DNA of 8,380 nucleotides from Moraxellaceae bacterium (GCA_002401525.1 NVTH01000022.1:1649-10028), one strand, 5' to 3'. Counted from the stretch's first letter, positions 1 through 6,388 are shown. Notes: generated by a model from the sequence alone, not told the origin. Numbers and translations: made by a program.

Positions 1-1515
1 CAGCCATTATTGCCCCTCGATTCGGTGGAAGAGATTGACAAGGTTTCTCCTTACGCAGCGACCTTGGCCTATCTTCAGCATTTAAAGCATGCCTGGCAAT
101 ACCGCTTTCCAGAGGCTCCACTAGCGCAACAGAAATTAACCATTACCGTGCCCGCTTCGTTTGATCCGAAGGCGCGAGAACTCACCGCCGAAGCGGCGCA
201 AGAAGCTGGACTTGGTCACGCCATTCTGTTGGAAGAGCCCCAGGCGGCGTTTTACAGTTGGATCTTTGAAAACAGTGACACTTGGCGCGATCAAGTGAAA
301 CTGGGGGATGTAGTACTGGTGGTGGATGTGGGGGGTGGCACCACTGATTTATCCTTGATTGAAGTGAAGCAAGAAAACGGCGACTTAACCCTTGAGCGTT
401 TGGCGGTGGGGGAGCATATTTTATTAGGCGGGGATAATATGGATTTGGCCCTAGCCTATCAAGTGAAGGCGAAAGTGGAGGCCCAGGGCAAGAAGCTGGA
501 AATGTGGCAGATTAATGCCCTGACTCACGGTTGTCGTTCGGCGAAAGAAGCGCTGCTTACTGATCCTGAATTGCAGTCGGTGCCTATCGTGGTGCCGAGC
601 AGAGGGTCTCGGCTAATGGGCGGCAGTTTGCGCGCTGAATTAACCCGCGAAGAGGTGGTGAACGCGTTAGTGGAAGGTTTTTTCCCTAAAGTTTCCGTAG
701 ACGAAATGCCTAAAAGTCGACCCCGTTCGGCGCTGTCCACCAAAAGTCTACCCTATGCCCAGGATGCTGGAATTACCCGCCATTTGGCCAAGTTTTTAAG
801 CAGTCAGGCGTCTGGAAATGCCCACCCTGCGCCCTATAACCCTCTAGAAGCCCAGGCGCCGACGTTCTTAAAGCCAAGTGCAGTACTGTTTAATGGCGGC
901 GTCTTTAAAGCACCCATTTTGAGCCGGCGAATTGGCGACACCTTAAATCAGTGGCTGTTGGAGGCGTCCAGCCCGGAAGTCAAAAACTTAACCGGGGCTG
1001 ATTTAGATTTTGCCGTGGCTCGAGGCGCGGCGTATTACGGCTCGGTGCGCGAAGGCAAAGGGGTTCGCATTAAAGGCGGTACCGCCAGTGCCTATTACGT
1101 CGGTATTGAAACCGCCATGCCTGCAGTGCCTGGCATGGAACCCCCGTTACAGGCATTCTGTATTGCACCCTTCGGGATTGAGGAAGGTTCCAGTGCTGCG
1201 AGCTCAAAGGAGGAATTCGCTTTGGTGGTTGGAGAGCCGGTGGAATTTCGGTTTTTCTCCTCCACGACTCGTCGCAATGATGAAGTAGGCACGGTGTTGG
1301 AGTCATGGTCTGACGATGAGTTGATTGAAATGCCGCCAATTTCGGCAAAGCTAGAGGACAATGAGATTGCTCCGGGCCAAAGTGTTGCCGTTAATCTTCA
1401 GGCTAGCGTAACAGAAGTAGGTACCTTGAAGCTGGAAGCGGTGGAGGTTAAGCGTCAAAACCAAGCAGCAGAACCACGACGTTGGAAAATCGAATTTGAT
1501 GTTCGAGATCAATAA
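1..1515 (+). CDS. Hsp70-family (DnaK-like) protein, 5'-truncated by window edge
   Basis: The frame is open from base 1 (codons Q-P-L-L-P) to the TAA at 1513-1515, so the start lies upstream; the TTG at 10 is not a real start. What is seen: the second half of an actin-like ATPase domain, with LLEEPQA (the Glu-Pro of Hsp70 ATPases), the phosphate-2 loop DVGGGTTDL at window codons 109-116, the adenosine-site-like FNGGVF and the AVARGAA segment. A short beta-rich tail follows (PVEFRFFSSTTRR onward). It aligns along its whole length with the next gene; by that comparison roughly 130-140 N-terminal residues are missing, including the phosphate-1 loop and the catalytic Lys. It ends where the neighbour's extra C-terminal domain begins, so it has no helical lid of DnaK type and no EEVD-like end. 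Known for the family: ATP-driven binding of unfolded clients in the cytoplasm. Client and co-chaperones are unknown. It is probably co-transcribed with the next gene, 50 bp downstream. Confidence 0.93.
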   Translation, partial: QPLLPLDSVEEIDKVSPYAATLAYLQHLKHAWQYRFPEAPLAQQKLTITVPASFDPKARELTAEAAQEAGLGHAILLEEPQAAFYSWIFENSDTWRDQVKLGDVVLVVDVGGGTTDLSLIEVKQENGDLTLERLAVGEHILLGGDNMDLALAYQVKAKVEAQGKKLEMWQINALTHGCRSAKEALLTDPELQSVPIVVPSRGSRLMGGSLRAELTREEVVNALVEGFFPKVSVDEMPKSRPRSALSTKSLPYAQDAGITRHLAKFLSSQASGNAHPAPYNPLEAQAPTFLKPSAVLFNGGVFKAPILSRRIGDTLNQWLLEASSPEVKNLTGADLDFAVARGAAYYGSVREGKGVRIKGGTASAYYVGIETAMPAVPGMEPPLQAFCIAPFGIEEGSSAASSKEEFALVVGEPVEFRFFSSTTRRNDEVGTVLESWSDDELIEMPPISAKLEDNEIAPGQSVAVNLQASVTEVGTLKLEAVEVKRQNQAAEPRRWKIEFDVRDQ

Positions 1516-1556
1516 TTGATTAAAAGGCTTTCTAAAAAAGACTAAATTCTTAACCT

Positions 1557-1560
1557 GAGG
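1557..1560 (+). promoter_or_regulatory. Ribosome binding site of the second Hsp70 gene
   Basis: GAGG lies five bases before the ATG at 1566. It supports this start over downstream ATGs and is the only clear expression signal in the 50-bp gap; I see no terminator or convincing promoter between the two Hsp70 genes. Confidence 0.7.
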
Positions 1561-1565
1561 TAGTT

Positions 1566-4409
1566 ATGGCGGGTGATGTAGCGCAGTTTATTGTGGGCAT
1601 TGATTTGGGTACTACCAACACGGTAGTGGCTTATTGCGATACTCAATTAGACCATGCAGGGAAAGACAATGCGGGGGAAGATAAAGCCGCCAGCATTCAT
1701 CTGTTTGAGATGGAGCAATTGACTGCACCTGGCGAGATTCAACGCAAAGCATTGTTGCCTTCGTTACGCTACCACCCCGCTGAAGGCGAGTTATCGGAAG
1801 ATCAAATAAGATTGCCTTGGCATGTGGATGCATCGCGTAGCCAACAATTCAATACCGAAAACCCCAGCACGTTTCTAATCGGCGATTACGCCAAGCAATT
1901 AAGCAGTCGTGTGGCGGGGCGTTCGGTGGTGAGCGCCAAGAGTTGGTTGTGCCATCCTAACGTCGATCGCACGGCCGATATATTGCCTTGGGGCGGTGCG
2001 GAAGGGGTTCACAAAGTCTCCCCTTGTGAGGCCAGCGCGAGCTATCTAAATTACGTTAAGCAAAGCTGGAATTTTCATCACCCCGAAGCGCTTTTAGAAG
2101 AACAAGACGTGGTGCTTACCGTGCCCGCTTCGTTTGATGAAATGGCTCGGGCATTGACCTTAGAAGCCGCTAAAAGCTGTGGCTTAAAAAAGCTTAAATT
2201 AATCGAGGAGCCTCAGGCAGTTTGTTACGACTGGCTGTCTCGTAATCAAGAAAATTTGTCCACGTCTCTCGAGGGGGCAAAGTTACTTTTAGTGTGTGAC
2301 GTTGGCGGTGGCACTGCGGATTTAACCTTAATAAAAATTGAATACCCTGAAAACGCGCCTCCTGAGCTGTCGCGAATTGGCGTTGGCGATCATTTAATGC
2401 TTGGGGGTGATAATTTAGATTTGGCCATTGCACACATTGCAGAGCGTCGTTTCGGCGAACAAAAAAAGCTCTCCACGCGGGTGCTTTCGCAATTAATTCA
2501 ACAATGCCGCAATGCCAAAGAAACCTTGTTAGGCGAAAACCCGCCTGAGGAAGTCGCTGTGACTTTATTGGGGTCTGGGTCGAAATTAATTGGTGCGTCC
2601 CGTTCAATGAATATTTCTCGTCAAGAAGTGGTGGATATTGCGCTTGATGGTTTTTTCCCGCTGGTACCACTCGATTCTACGCCTAAAAAAAGCCGCAGCG
2701 GGCTGCAAGAGTTTGGCCTGCCTTATGAAGCGGATGCCGCGGTCACTCGACACGTGGCGGCCTTTTTAAATCATTACCAAGATGCTTGCCAAGAAATCCT
2801 TGGCAATGGCAGTGCCGTATTTGAAGGCGCTGCAGTACCCGATGCGCTGCTTTTAAACGGCGGGGTGTTTCGAAGCGAGCTGCTTCAAAATCGATTACGT
2901 TCGCAGTTGCAACAATGGTCCGATCACGACGTGACCTTGTTTGAAAATGGCCATCCGGATTTAGCCGTGGCGCGTGGTGCTGTGGCTTCGGGGTTAGCGC
3001 GGCGTGGCGAACACGCCAAAATTGGTGCGAATTCTGCGCGCAGTTATTTTTTAGTGCTCGATGAAGCCGATGAGGGGATCTGTTTATTGCCCAGTGGCAC
3101 GAAAGAAAATTGCACGGTTAAATTGGATCATCAATTCTTGCTTAAAGTAGGCGCGCCGGTGCAATTTAATTTGGTGTCCTCCACCATCGATCAACGTTTT
3201 GAGCCAGGGCAAGTGGTTAAGTTTTTAGATCCGGCTTTATTTCCCGCATTGCCTCCCCTTGCGTCAGTGATGAAAAAACGCGGTAAAATGAAATCGTCTG
3301 AAGTGGAAGTGGAACTTGCTTCTGAACTGACCGATGTCGGTACCTTAGCGGTGGAATGTGTTTCCACTGAAGATTGCAATCGACGTTGGTTGTTGGATTT
3401 TAATTTACGCGGCACCCCTAAAAATCAATTGGAAGTGGATTTACACCCGCGCACCCAATTAGCCAAAGAAAAAATCAGCGTCGTCTACGGCGGGCGAAGC
3501 AAGGGTCTTAAAGGCAATGAATCAAAAAAATTGCGCCCTGATTTAGAAAAGTTATTGGGCAAACGTGAAGAATGGGACACGCCCTTATTGCGTGAGTTGT
3601 CGAGTGATTTTTTAAGCGGAGCAAAACGGCGTAAACGTTCCGATGCCCATGAGCGAATATGGTTTGGCTTGGCGGGGTATTGTTTACGACCAGGTTTCGG
3701 CTATCCGGTGGATGAATGGCGTATCGAACAAGTGTTGCCGCTTTATGATCAGGGTTTGCAATATCGCAAGGATGCCAAAGTATGGGCAGACTGGTGGAAT
3801 TTTTGGCGCAGAGTTTCTGGCGGCTTAAATCAACCACAGCAAGAAAAAATATACCGCGACGTGTTGCCTTATTTACAGCCGGTGCCGGAAAAATCGAAAG
3901 CTCATTTGGAAGGGTTAAAGAGAAAAGGCTATTTAGCTTATGACGATATGGTACGGCTTGCGGCCGGGTTAGAAAACATCGCTTTAGAGGAGAAAATTTC
4001 GCTTGGCGAAGGGCTGCTCGAACGTCTGCAGAAAAAAAATGAATCGCCGCAGACCTGGTGGGCCATTGGTCGAATCGCAGCACGTGAGCCGCTTTATTGC
4101 AGCAGCCATAATTTAGTGCCAGTGGATGCCGTGGAGCAGTGGCTGGATAAAGTGCTGGAAGCGGATTGGCAGGTGACCAGTCAAGCCGCATTTGCTGCGA
4201 CGGTGATGTCCAAGAAAACTGGAGATAGAAGCTTGGATGTCTCCGATGAGAAGCGAGAAGCCGTCATCGCGCAATTAAAACAATTCAAATGCCCGCGCAA
4301 TTGGATCGCGATTGTTGAAACTAAAGTGGCCCTGGATGCAGCTGATACGAAACGTTTTTACGGCGATACCTTGCCTGCGGGTTTGAGCCTAGTGAAAGGT
4401 AATTTGTAA
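1566..4409 (+). CDS. Hsp70-family protein with large extra C-terminal domain (DUF3731-like)
   Basis: The 947-residue product is much longer than DnaK (about 640). The ATG is supported by GAGG at 1557-1560, five bases upstream, and by the phosphate-1 motif GIDLGTTNT at residues 11-19, close to the N-terminus as in other Hsp70s. Further ATPase signatures are K125 in SAKSW (position of DnaK Lys70), E215 in EEPQA, the phosphate-2 loop G247-G248-G249-T250, LLNGGVF, and DLAVARGA. All key catalytic residues are present, so ATP hydrolysis is expected. Residues about 490-615 form a beta-rich segment like a reduced substrate-binding domain. From about residue 650 to the end is a basic, Trp-rich, mostly helical region (AKRRKR, WADWWNFW, TWWAIG) that replaces the normal lid. 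I recall this as the domain of unknown function DUF3731, found in such Hsp70s, but have not searched for it. Its role is unknown; client capture or partner docking is inference. It follows its paralogue by 50 bp, probably in one operon. Confidence 0.93.
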   Translation: MAGDVAQFIVGIDLGTTNTVVAYCDTQLDHAGKDNAGEDKAASIHLFEMEQLTAPGEIQRKALLPSLRYHPAEGELSEDQIRLPWHVDASRSQQFNTENPSTFLIGDYAKQLSSRVAGRSVVSAKSWLCHPNVDRTADILPWGGAEGVHKVSPCEASASYLNYVKQSWNFHHPEALLEEQDVVLTVPASFDEMARALTLEAAKSCGLKKLKLIEEPQAVCYDWLSRNQENLSTSLEGAKLLLVCDVGGGTADLTLIKIEYPENAPPELSRIGVGDHLMLGGDNLDLAIAHIAERRFGEQKKLSTRVLSQLIQQCRNAKETLLGENPPEEVAVTLLGSGSKLIGASRSMNISRQEVVDIALDGFFPLVPLDSTPKKSRSGLQEFGLPYEADAAVTRHVAAFLNHYQDACQEILGNGSAVFEGAAVPDALLLNGGVFRSELLQNRLRSQLQQWSDHDVTLFENGHPDLAVARGAVASGLARRGEHAKIGANSARSYFLVLDEADEGICLLPSGTKENCTVKLDHQFLLKVGAPVQFNLVSSTIDQRFEPGQVVKFLDPALFPALPPLASVMKKRGKMKSSEVEVELASELTDVGTLAVECVSTEDCNRRWLLDFNLRGTPKNQLEVDLHPRTQLAKEKISVVYGGRSKGLKGNESKKLRPDLEKLLGKREEWDTPLLRELSSDFLSGAKRRKRSDAHERIWFGLAGYCLRPGFGYPVDEWRIEQVLPLYDQGLQYRKDAKVWADWWNFWRRVSGGLNQPQQEKIYRDVLPYLQPVPEKSKAHLEGLKRKGYLAYDDMVRLAAGLENIALEEKISLGEGLLERLQKKNESPQTWWAIGRIAAREPLYCSSHNLVPVDAVEQWLDKVLEADWQVTSQAAFAATVMSKKTGDRSLDVSDEKREAVIAQLKQFKCPRNWIAIVETKVALDAADTKRFYGDTLPAGLSLVKGNL

Positions 4410-4415
4410 GCTCCT

Positions 4416-4444
4416 CTTGAAATTCAATTTCTCCCGCCCCATAT
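4416..4444 (+). promoter_or_regulatory. Sigma-32 (RpoH) heat-shock promoter of ibpA
   Basis: The -35 box CTTGAAA (4416-4422) and the -10 box CCCCATAT (4437-4444) are separated by 14 bases. Both match the established E. coli sigma-32 consensus (CTTGAAA, about 13-15 bases, CCCCATnT) at essentially every conserved position. Transcription should start near 4450-4453, giving a leader of about 90 nt. The promoter begins only seven bases after the Hsp70 stop codon, with no terminator between, so read-through from the upstream genes may also reach ibpA. Confidence 0.9.
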
Positions 4445-4456
4445 ATTTAATCGTAA

Positions 4457-4540
4457 GGGTTCTGCAGAACACCTAAATTAACGCAGTAGGTCGAACCGAC
4501 TGCTCGCGTTATTTCATATTGCTTTGATAAGGATACGATT
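4457..4540 (+). promoter_or_regulatory. ROSE-type RNA thermometer in the ibpA 5' leader
   Basis: Three consecutive hairpins can be drawn by hand. Hairpin I (4457-4473): GG-GTTC, loop TGCA, GAAC-(bulged A)-CC. Hairpin II (4480-4510): AAC and GCAGT, then GGT, loop CGA, ACC, ACTGC and GTT, with an A/G mismatch and a four-base bulge. Hairpin III (about 4514-4538) holds the diagnostic ROSE motif TTGCT (4519-4523) opposite the Shine-Dalgarno AAGGA (4529-4533). Its stem has U-A pairs, a U-G pair, a G-G apposition (4521/4531) and an unpaired C4522, the weak pairing known from ROSE thermometers of Hsp20 genes. The Shine-Dalgarno is seven bases from the ATG. At low temperature the ribosome site should be masked and heat should open it. 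The fold is mine and was not computed. Confidence 0.85.
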
Positions 4541-5002
4541 ATGAGAACTTTAGATTTTGCACCCCTGTACCGATCCTCTGTAGGCTTTGATTATCTTTCG
4601 GGTTTATTGGAAAATACTCATCGAGTCGAAAAAAATCAATCGGGATATCCCCCTTATAATATTGAAAAGTTGACGGACGACAACTATCGAATAAGTTTGG
4701 CTGTGGCCGGCTTTACGGAATCTCAGGTTGAAATTTTATTTCAAGACGGTGTTCTAAGTGTGGCGGGTGTTAAAGAAAAAACGAAAGATGAAGTGGAAAC
4801 ACTGTTTTTACACCGAGGAATTGCGGGAAGAAATTTCCATCGTAAGTTTAATCTGGCTGAATTTATAAAGGTGAAGTCTGCTTCTATGGAAAATGGCTTG
4901 CTTTATATTGATTTGGAAAAAGAAACCCCTGACGCTTTAAAACCTCAGCGAATTTCCATCGGTGATGGCAAGGAGGTTACGATTGATTCAAAGGCCGCTT
5001 GA
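4541..5002 (+). CDS. ibpA: Small heat-shock protein, Hsp20/IbpA family
   Basis: A 153-residue, ATP-independent cytoplasmic holdase that binds unfolding proteins and keeps them in a state that DnaK/ClpB systems can recover. The N-terminus (MRTLDFAPLYRSSVGFD) closely follows enterobacterial IbpA (MRNFDLSPLYRSAIGFD). The alpha-crystallin domain covers roughly residues 38-130 and includes YPPYNIEKL, the AVAGF segment and the GLLYIDL strand. The C-terminal I-x-I motif that docks neighbouring subunits is I138-S-I140. About 13 residues follow it, a longer tail than E. coli IbpA has. The start is fixed by AAGGA at 4529-4533 and by the IbpA-type N-terminus. Only one paralogue is visible, so it may do the work of both IbpA and IbpB. 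Expression is predicted to be induced by sigma-32 and gated by the ROSE leader. It is a single-gene unit closed by the terminator at 5056. Confidence 0.96.
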   Translation: MRTLDFAPLYRSSVGFDYLSGLLENTHRVEKNQSGYPPYNIEKLTDDNYRISLAVAGFTESQVEILFQDGVLSVAGVKEKTKDEVETLFLHRGIAGRNFHRKFNLAEFIKVKSASMENGLLYIDLEKETPDALKPQRISIGDGKEVTIDSKAA

Positions 5003-5055
5003 TTTATCGTTGATTTTTAACCGGCATTAATCGGTTTAGTTGCAGTGCCATTTAG

Positions 5056-5080
5056 GGAGCCTCTGAGGCTCCTTTTTTTT
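5056..5080 (+). terminator. Intrinsic terminator after ibpA
   Basis: A 7-bp perfect stem GGAGCCT / AGGCTCC (5056-5062 and 5066-5072) with a three-base CTG loop is followed by eight T (5073-5080). This is a textbook Rho-independent terminator 53 bases after the ibpA stop. A weaker 5-bp hairpin (AACCG/CGGTT, 5019-5036) lies between. It separates ibpA from the Spy-like gene. Confidence 0.93.
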
Positions 5081-5141
5081 CGCTGCAATATAAAATAGAT
5101 TGTATGAGATATTATTTGTTTTGAGGTGTATGCTGTGATTT

Positions 5142-5168
5142 GAACTTGAAGAAAATTTGCAGGTCTAA
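5142..5168 (+). promoter_or_regulatory. Probable sigma-E (RpoE) promoter of the Spy-like gene
   Basis: GAACTT (5142-5147), exactly 16 bases, then TCTAA (5164-5168). This agrees with the established sigma-E consensus of GGAACTT, about 16 bases, TCTGA-like; only the first G of the -35 is missing (T instead). The start site would be near 5174, giving a leader of about 93 nt. Such control fits an envelope-stress chaperone. I saw no clear CpxR tandem GTAAA box. A sigma-70 reading (TTGAAC, 18 bases, TCTAAT) overlaps the same bases and is weaker. Confidence 0.65.
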
Positions 5169-5267
5169 TTGTTTGTTATAGCGTTAAGAATTCTCGCTTG
5201 GCTACGTCGGCCAAATTGGGTGTGTTGAGTGCTTTATTAAGCAGTCCTCTACGGCTGGAGATTTTTT

Positions 5268-5861
5268 ATGAAAATAATATCCAATATTGTTGCTTTATCG
5301 TTGATTGGTCTGTTTTTTTTTAGTTCGGCTCAAGGGGCACCCCATGCTCCTGATCATTCTGGCCAAGAGGGTCGCCAGATAAAAAGCCTTTCTGGAAAAG
5401 ATATTCATCAGTTAAAACAAGGCAAAGGATGGGGTTTGGCTAAAGTTGCCGAATTAAACGGATTGCCAGGTCCGGCACATGTTTTAATGTTGAAAAAAGA
5501 AATATCTTTAAGTCTCGATCAGGAAGCGAAGATACAAGCGCTTTATGATGAAATGAAAAAAAAGGCGATTCCATTAGGGTACCGATTGGTGGCCTTGGAA
5601 AAGGAGCTTAATGAATCATTCGCCAACAGAACGATTACCAAAGAACGCCTGACCCAGCAGTTAGATCTAATCTCCAACGTGCGCAAGGAGTTGCGTTATG
5701 TTCATCTTGTGACTCACGTAATGACTCCGCAGATTCTCACGACGCAACAAATATCAGAATACAATCGCTTGCGCGGCTACTACAAGATTGATCCCTGTAA
5801 AAATATACCCAGAGGCCATGACGTGGTGATGTGGAAAAAACACAATGACTGTAGTAGGTAA
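5268..5861 (+). CDS. Secreted Spy/CpxP-like periplasmic protein with LTxxQ motif
   Basis: A 197-residue protein with a classical signal peptide: MKIIS start, hydrophobic run at about residues 7-18, likely cleavage after A21-Q-G23. The mature part is helical and highly charged. Residues about 70-165 contain a run starting LKKEISLSLDQEAKIQALYDEMKKKA, then a long charged helix, then L157-T-T-Q-Q161 leading into ISEYNRLRGY. LTxxQ motifs and this helix-rich layout mark the Spy/CpxP family, periplasmic proteins that bind unfolded proteins or modulate envelope-stress sensing; some relatives are linked to metal resistance. The ATG has GGAG at 5257-5260, seven bases upstream. Two cysteines, C177 and C195, lie in a C-terminal tail after the LTxxQ region and could form a disulphide; this tail is not typical of E. 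coli Spy. The sigma-E-like promoter supports an envelope-stress role. Exact function, chaperone or sensor partner, is not decidable here. Confidence 0.8.
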   Translation: MKIISNIVALSLIGLFFFSSAQGAPHAPDHSGQEGRQIKSLSGKDIHQLKQGKGWGLAKVAELNGLPGPAHVLMLKKEISLSLDQEAKIQALYDEMKKKAIPLGYRLVALEKELNESFANRTITKERLTQQLDLISNVRKELRYVHLVTHVMTPQILTTQQISEYNRLRGYYKIDPCKNIPRGHDVVMWKKHNDCSR

Positions 5862-5902
5862 AAGTTTATAGGGTTTTTTGCGAAGTGATGCAGTGACCTC
5901 TT

Positions 5903-5941
5903 TATAGACACGGTTATAAACACTGCTATAGACATTGTTAT
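5903..5941. repeat. Short direct repeat TATAGACAnnGTTAT, two copies
   Basis: The copies lie at 5903-5917 and 5927-5941, 24 bases apart, and match at 13 of 15 positions. The first overlaps a TTTATA/TATAAA inverted pair that could make a weak hairpin about 40 bases past the Spy-like stop codon. The significance is unknown; it may be chance in AT-rich sequence or a remnant of the neighbouring repeat element. Confidence 0.45.
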
Positions 5942-5960
5942 TCTTTCCACACTCAGCGTC

Positions 5961-6073
5961 ATTCATCGCGCGCCCTCGGTCTTTTCAAGCTTCCTCCGTC
6001 TTCTCCGTCTCCCTCGTCTTCTGGCGTCTCCTCCGTCTTCTGGCGCCGCCCCCGTCTTCTCGCGTCCCCCCCG
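5961..6073 (-). repeat. Left array of degenerate 19-bp tandem units
   Basis: Units are read on the minus strand; plus-strand positions are 6055-6073, 6036-6054, 6017-6035, 5999-6016 (18 bp), 5980-5998 and a weak one at 5961-5979. The minus-strand pattern is CGGrGGsrsGCCAGAAGA-like, for example CGGAGGAGACGCCAGAAGA. It matches the right array in period and layout but is far more GC-rich, giving a C/T-only look on the plus strand. The unit next to the arm overlaps its end. Confidence 0.7.
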
Positions 6074-6099
6074 TCATTCCCGCGAAGGCGGGAATCCAT
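6071..6099 (+). repeat. Left 29-bp arm: REP-like palindromic repeat
   Basis: The core is ATTCCCGC, loop GAAG, GCGGGAAT, an 8-bp perfect hairpin inside a 29-bp unit starting CCGTCATTCC and ending GGGAATCCAT. The whole unit recurs without mismatch in inverse orientation at 6189-6217. This GTCATTCCCGCGAAGGCGGG-type sequence is a familiar dispersed intergenic repeat in many proteobacterial genomes. Confidence 0.9.
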
Positions 6100-6188
6100 C
6101 TGGTTTGGGCAATGGTGTGGAATTACTTTGCGACCTTGTTTTAAATAAAAATAACAGTGATCTGCTGCGGAATTGTACTGTGAACACC

Positions 6189-6217
6189 ATGGATTCCCGC
6201 CTTCGCGGGAATGACGG
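6189..6217 (-). repeat. Right 29-bp arm: inverted REP-like palindromic repeat
   Basis: An exact reverse complement of the arm at 6071-6099, all 29 bases, across 89 bp. Besides its own hairpin, it can pair with the left arm to make a 29-bp stem. Perfect identity points to recent insertion, gene conversion or selection for pairing. Confidence 0.9.
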
Positions 6218-6309
6218 AAGGACGCAGATATAACGGAGGGACGTAGAAATAACGGAAGGATGCAGAAATGACGGAAGGGCTCAGAAATAATACAGGGCTC
6301 AGAAATTAC
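6215..6309 (+). repeat. Right array of 19-bp tandem units
   Basis: Units begin at 6215, 6234, 6253 and 6272, each exactly 19 bp, with a degenerate fifth at 6291-6309. Examples are CGGAAGGACGCAGATATAA and CGGAGGGACGTAGAAATAA. The first unit shares its first bases with the end of the REP-like arm, as if the array grew from the arm's ATGACGG tail. The units touch one another with no spacers, so this is a tandem repeat and not a CRISPR. Confidence 0.85.
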
Positions 6310-6340
6310 GTTGGGCCGGTATTAAATGTTGCCCATAGAA

Positions 6341-6360
6341 CACAAGGGTCTCCCATTGTG
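6341..6360 (-). terminator. Small hairpin downstream of metE, possible weak terminator
   Basis: On the minus strand: CACAA, bulged T, GGG, loop AGA, CCC, TTGTG, an 8-bp stem about 29 bases after the metE stop. It is followed by TTCTAT and no real T-tract, so it is at best a weak or Rho-assisted terminator. It may instead protect the 3' end or be chance. Confidence 0.35.
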
Positions 6361-6388
6361 CTGGACAACAGTGACGGTCAATTAGCGC

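Larger units (their letters stand above)
5961..6309. repeat. Composite REP-like nested inverted repeat element
   Basis: The block has mirror symmetry: about six degenerate 19-bp units reading on the minus strand (5961-6073), a 29-bp palindromic arm (6071-6099), an 89-bp centre (6100-6188), the same 29-bp arm inverted (6189-6217), and about five 19-bp units on the plus strand (6215-6309). There is no transposase or open frame of note inside, so if mobile it is non-autonomous (MITE- or BIME-like). A transcript from either strand could fold into one long hairpin, which suggests a barrier to read-through between the convergent genes. That role is inference. Confidence 0.8.
5862..6388. other. Gene-free convergent intergenic region
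   Basis: This 527-bp stretch lies between the convergent 3' ends of the Spy-like gene and metE. It holds a small AT-rich direct repeat (5903-5941), a large inverted repeat element (5961-6309) and a small hairpin (6341-6360). Short open frames across it are explained by the repeats and show no protein-like features. I see no strong T-tract terminator for either gene, so the hairpins here may serve that purpose. Confidence 0.8.

Noticed and set aside
2194..2670. A 158-codon minus-strand open frame within the Hsp70 ATPase domain
   Set aside because: Antisense to conserved ATPase motifs including GGGT; no protein family features.
3508..4191. A 227-codon open frame on the minus strand inside the second Hsp70 gene
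   Set aside because: It lies wholly antisense to a well-supported coding region, has no recognisable motif and no ribosome site, and its composition reads as a shadow of the other strand.
5935..6144. Open frame of 69 codons over the C/T-rich repeat
   Set aside because: It is made of the 19-bp units and REP-like arm; Pro/Ser/Arg-rich low-complexity translation without a ribosome site.
6215..6309. Possible CRISPR array
   Set aside because: Units are 19 bp, contiguous and degenerate with no spacers, and no cas gene is visible.
5961..6309. A complete insertion sequence
   Set aside because: No transposase-sized open frame lies between the arms (only 89 bp), so any mobility would need enzymes supplied from elsewhere.
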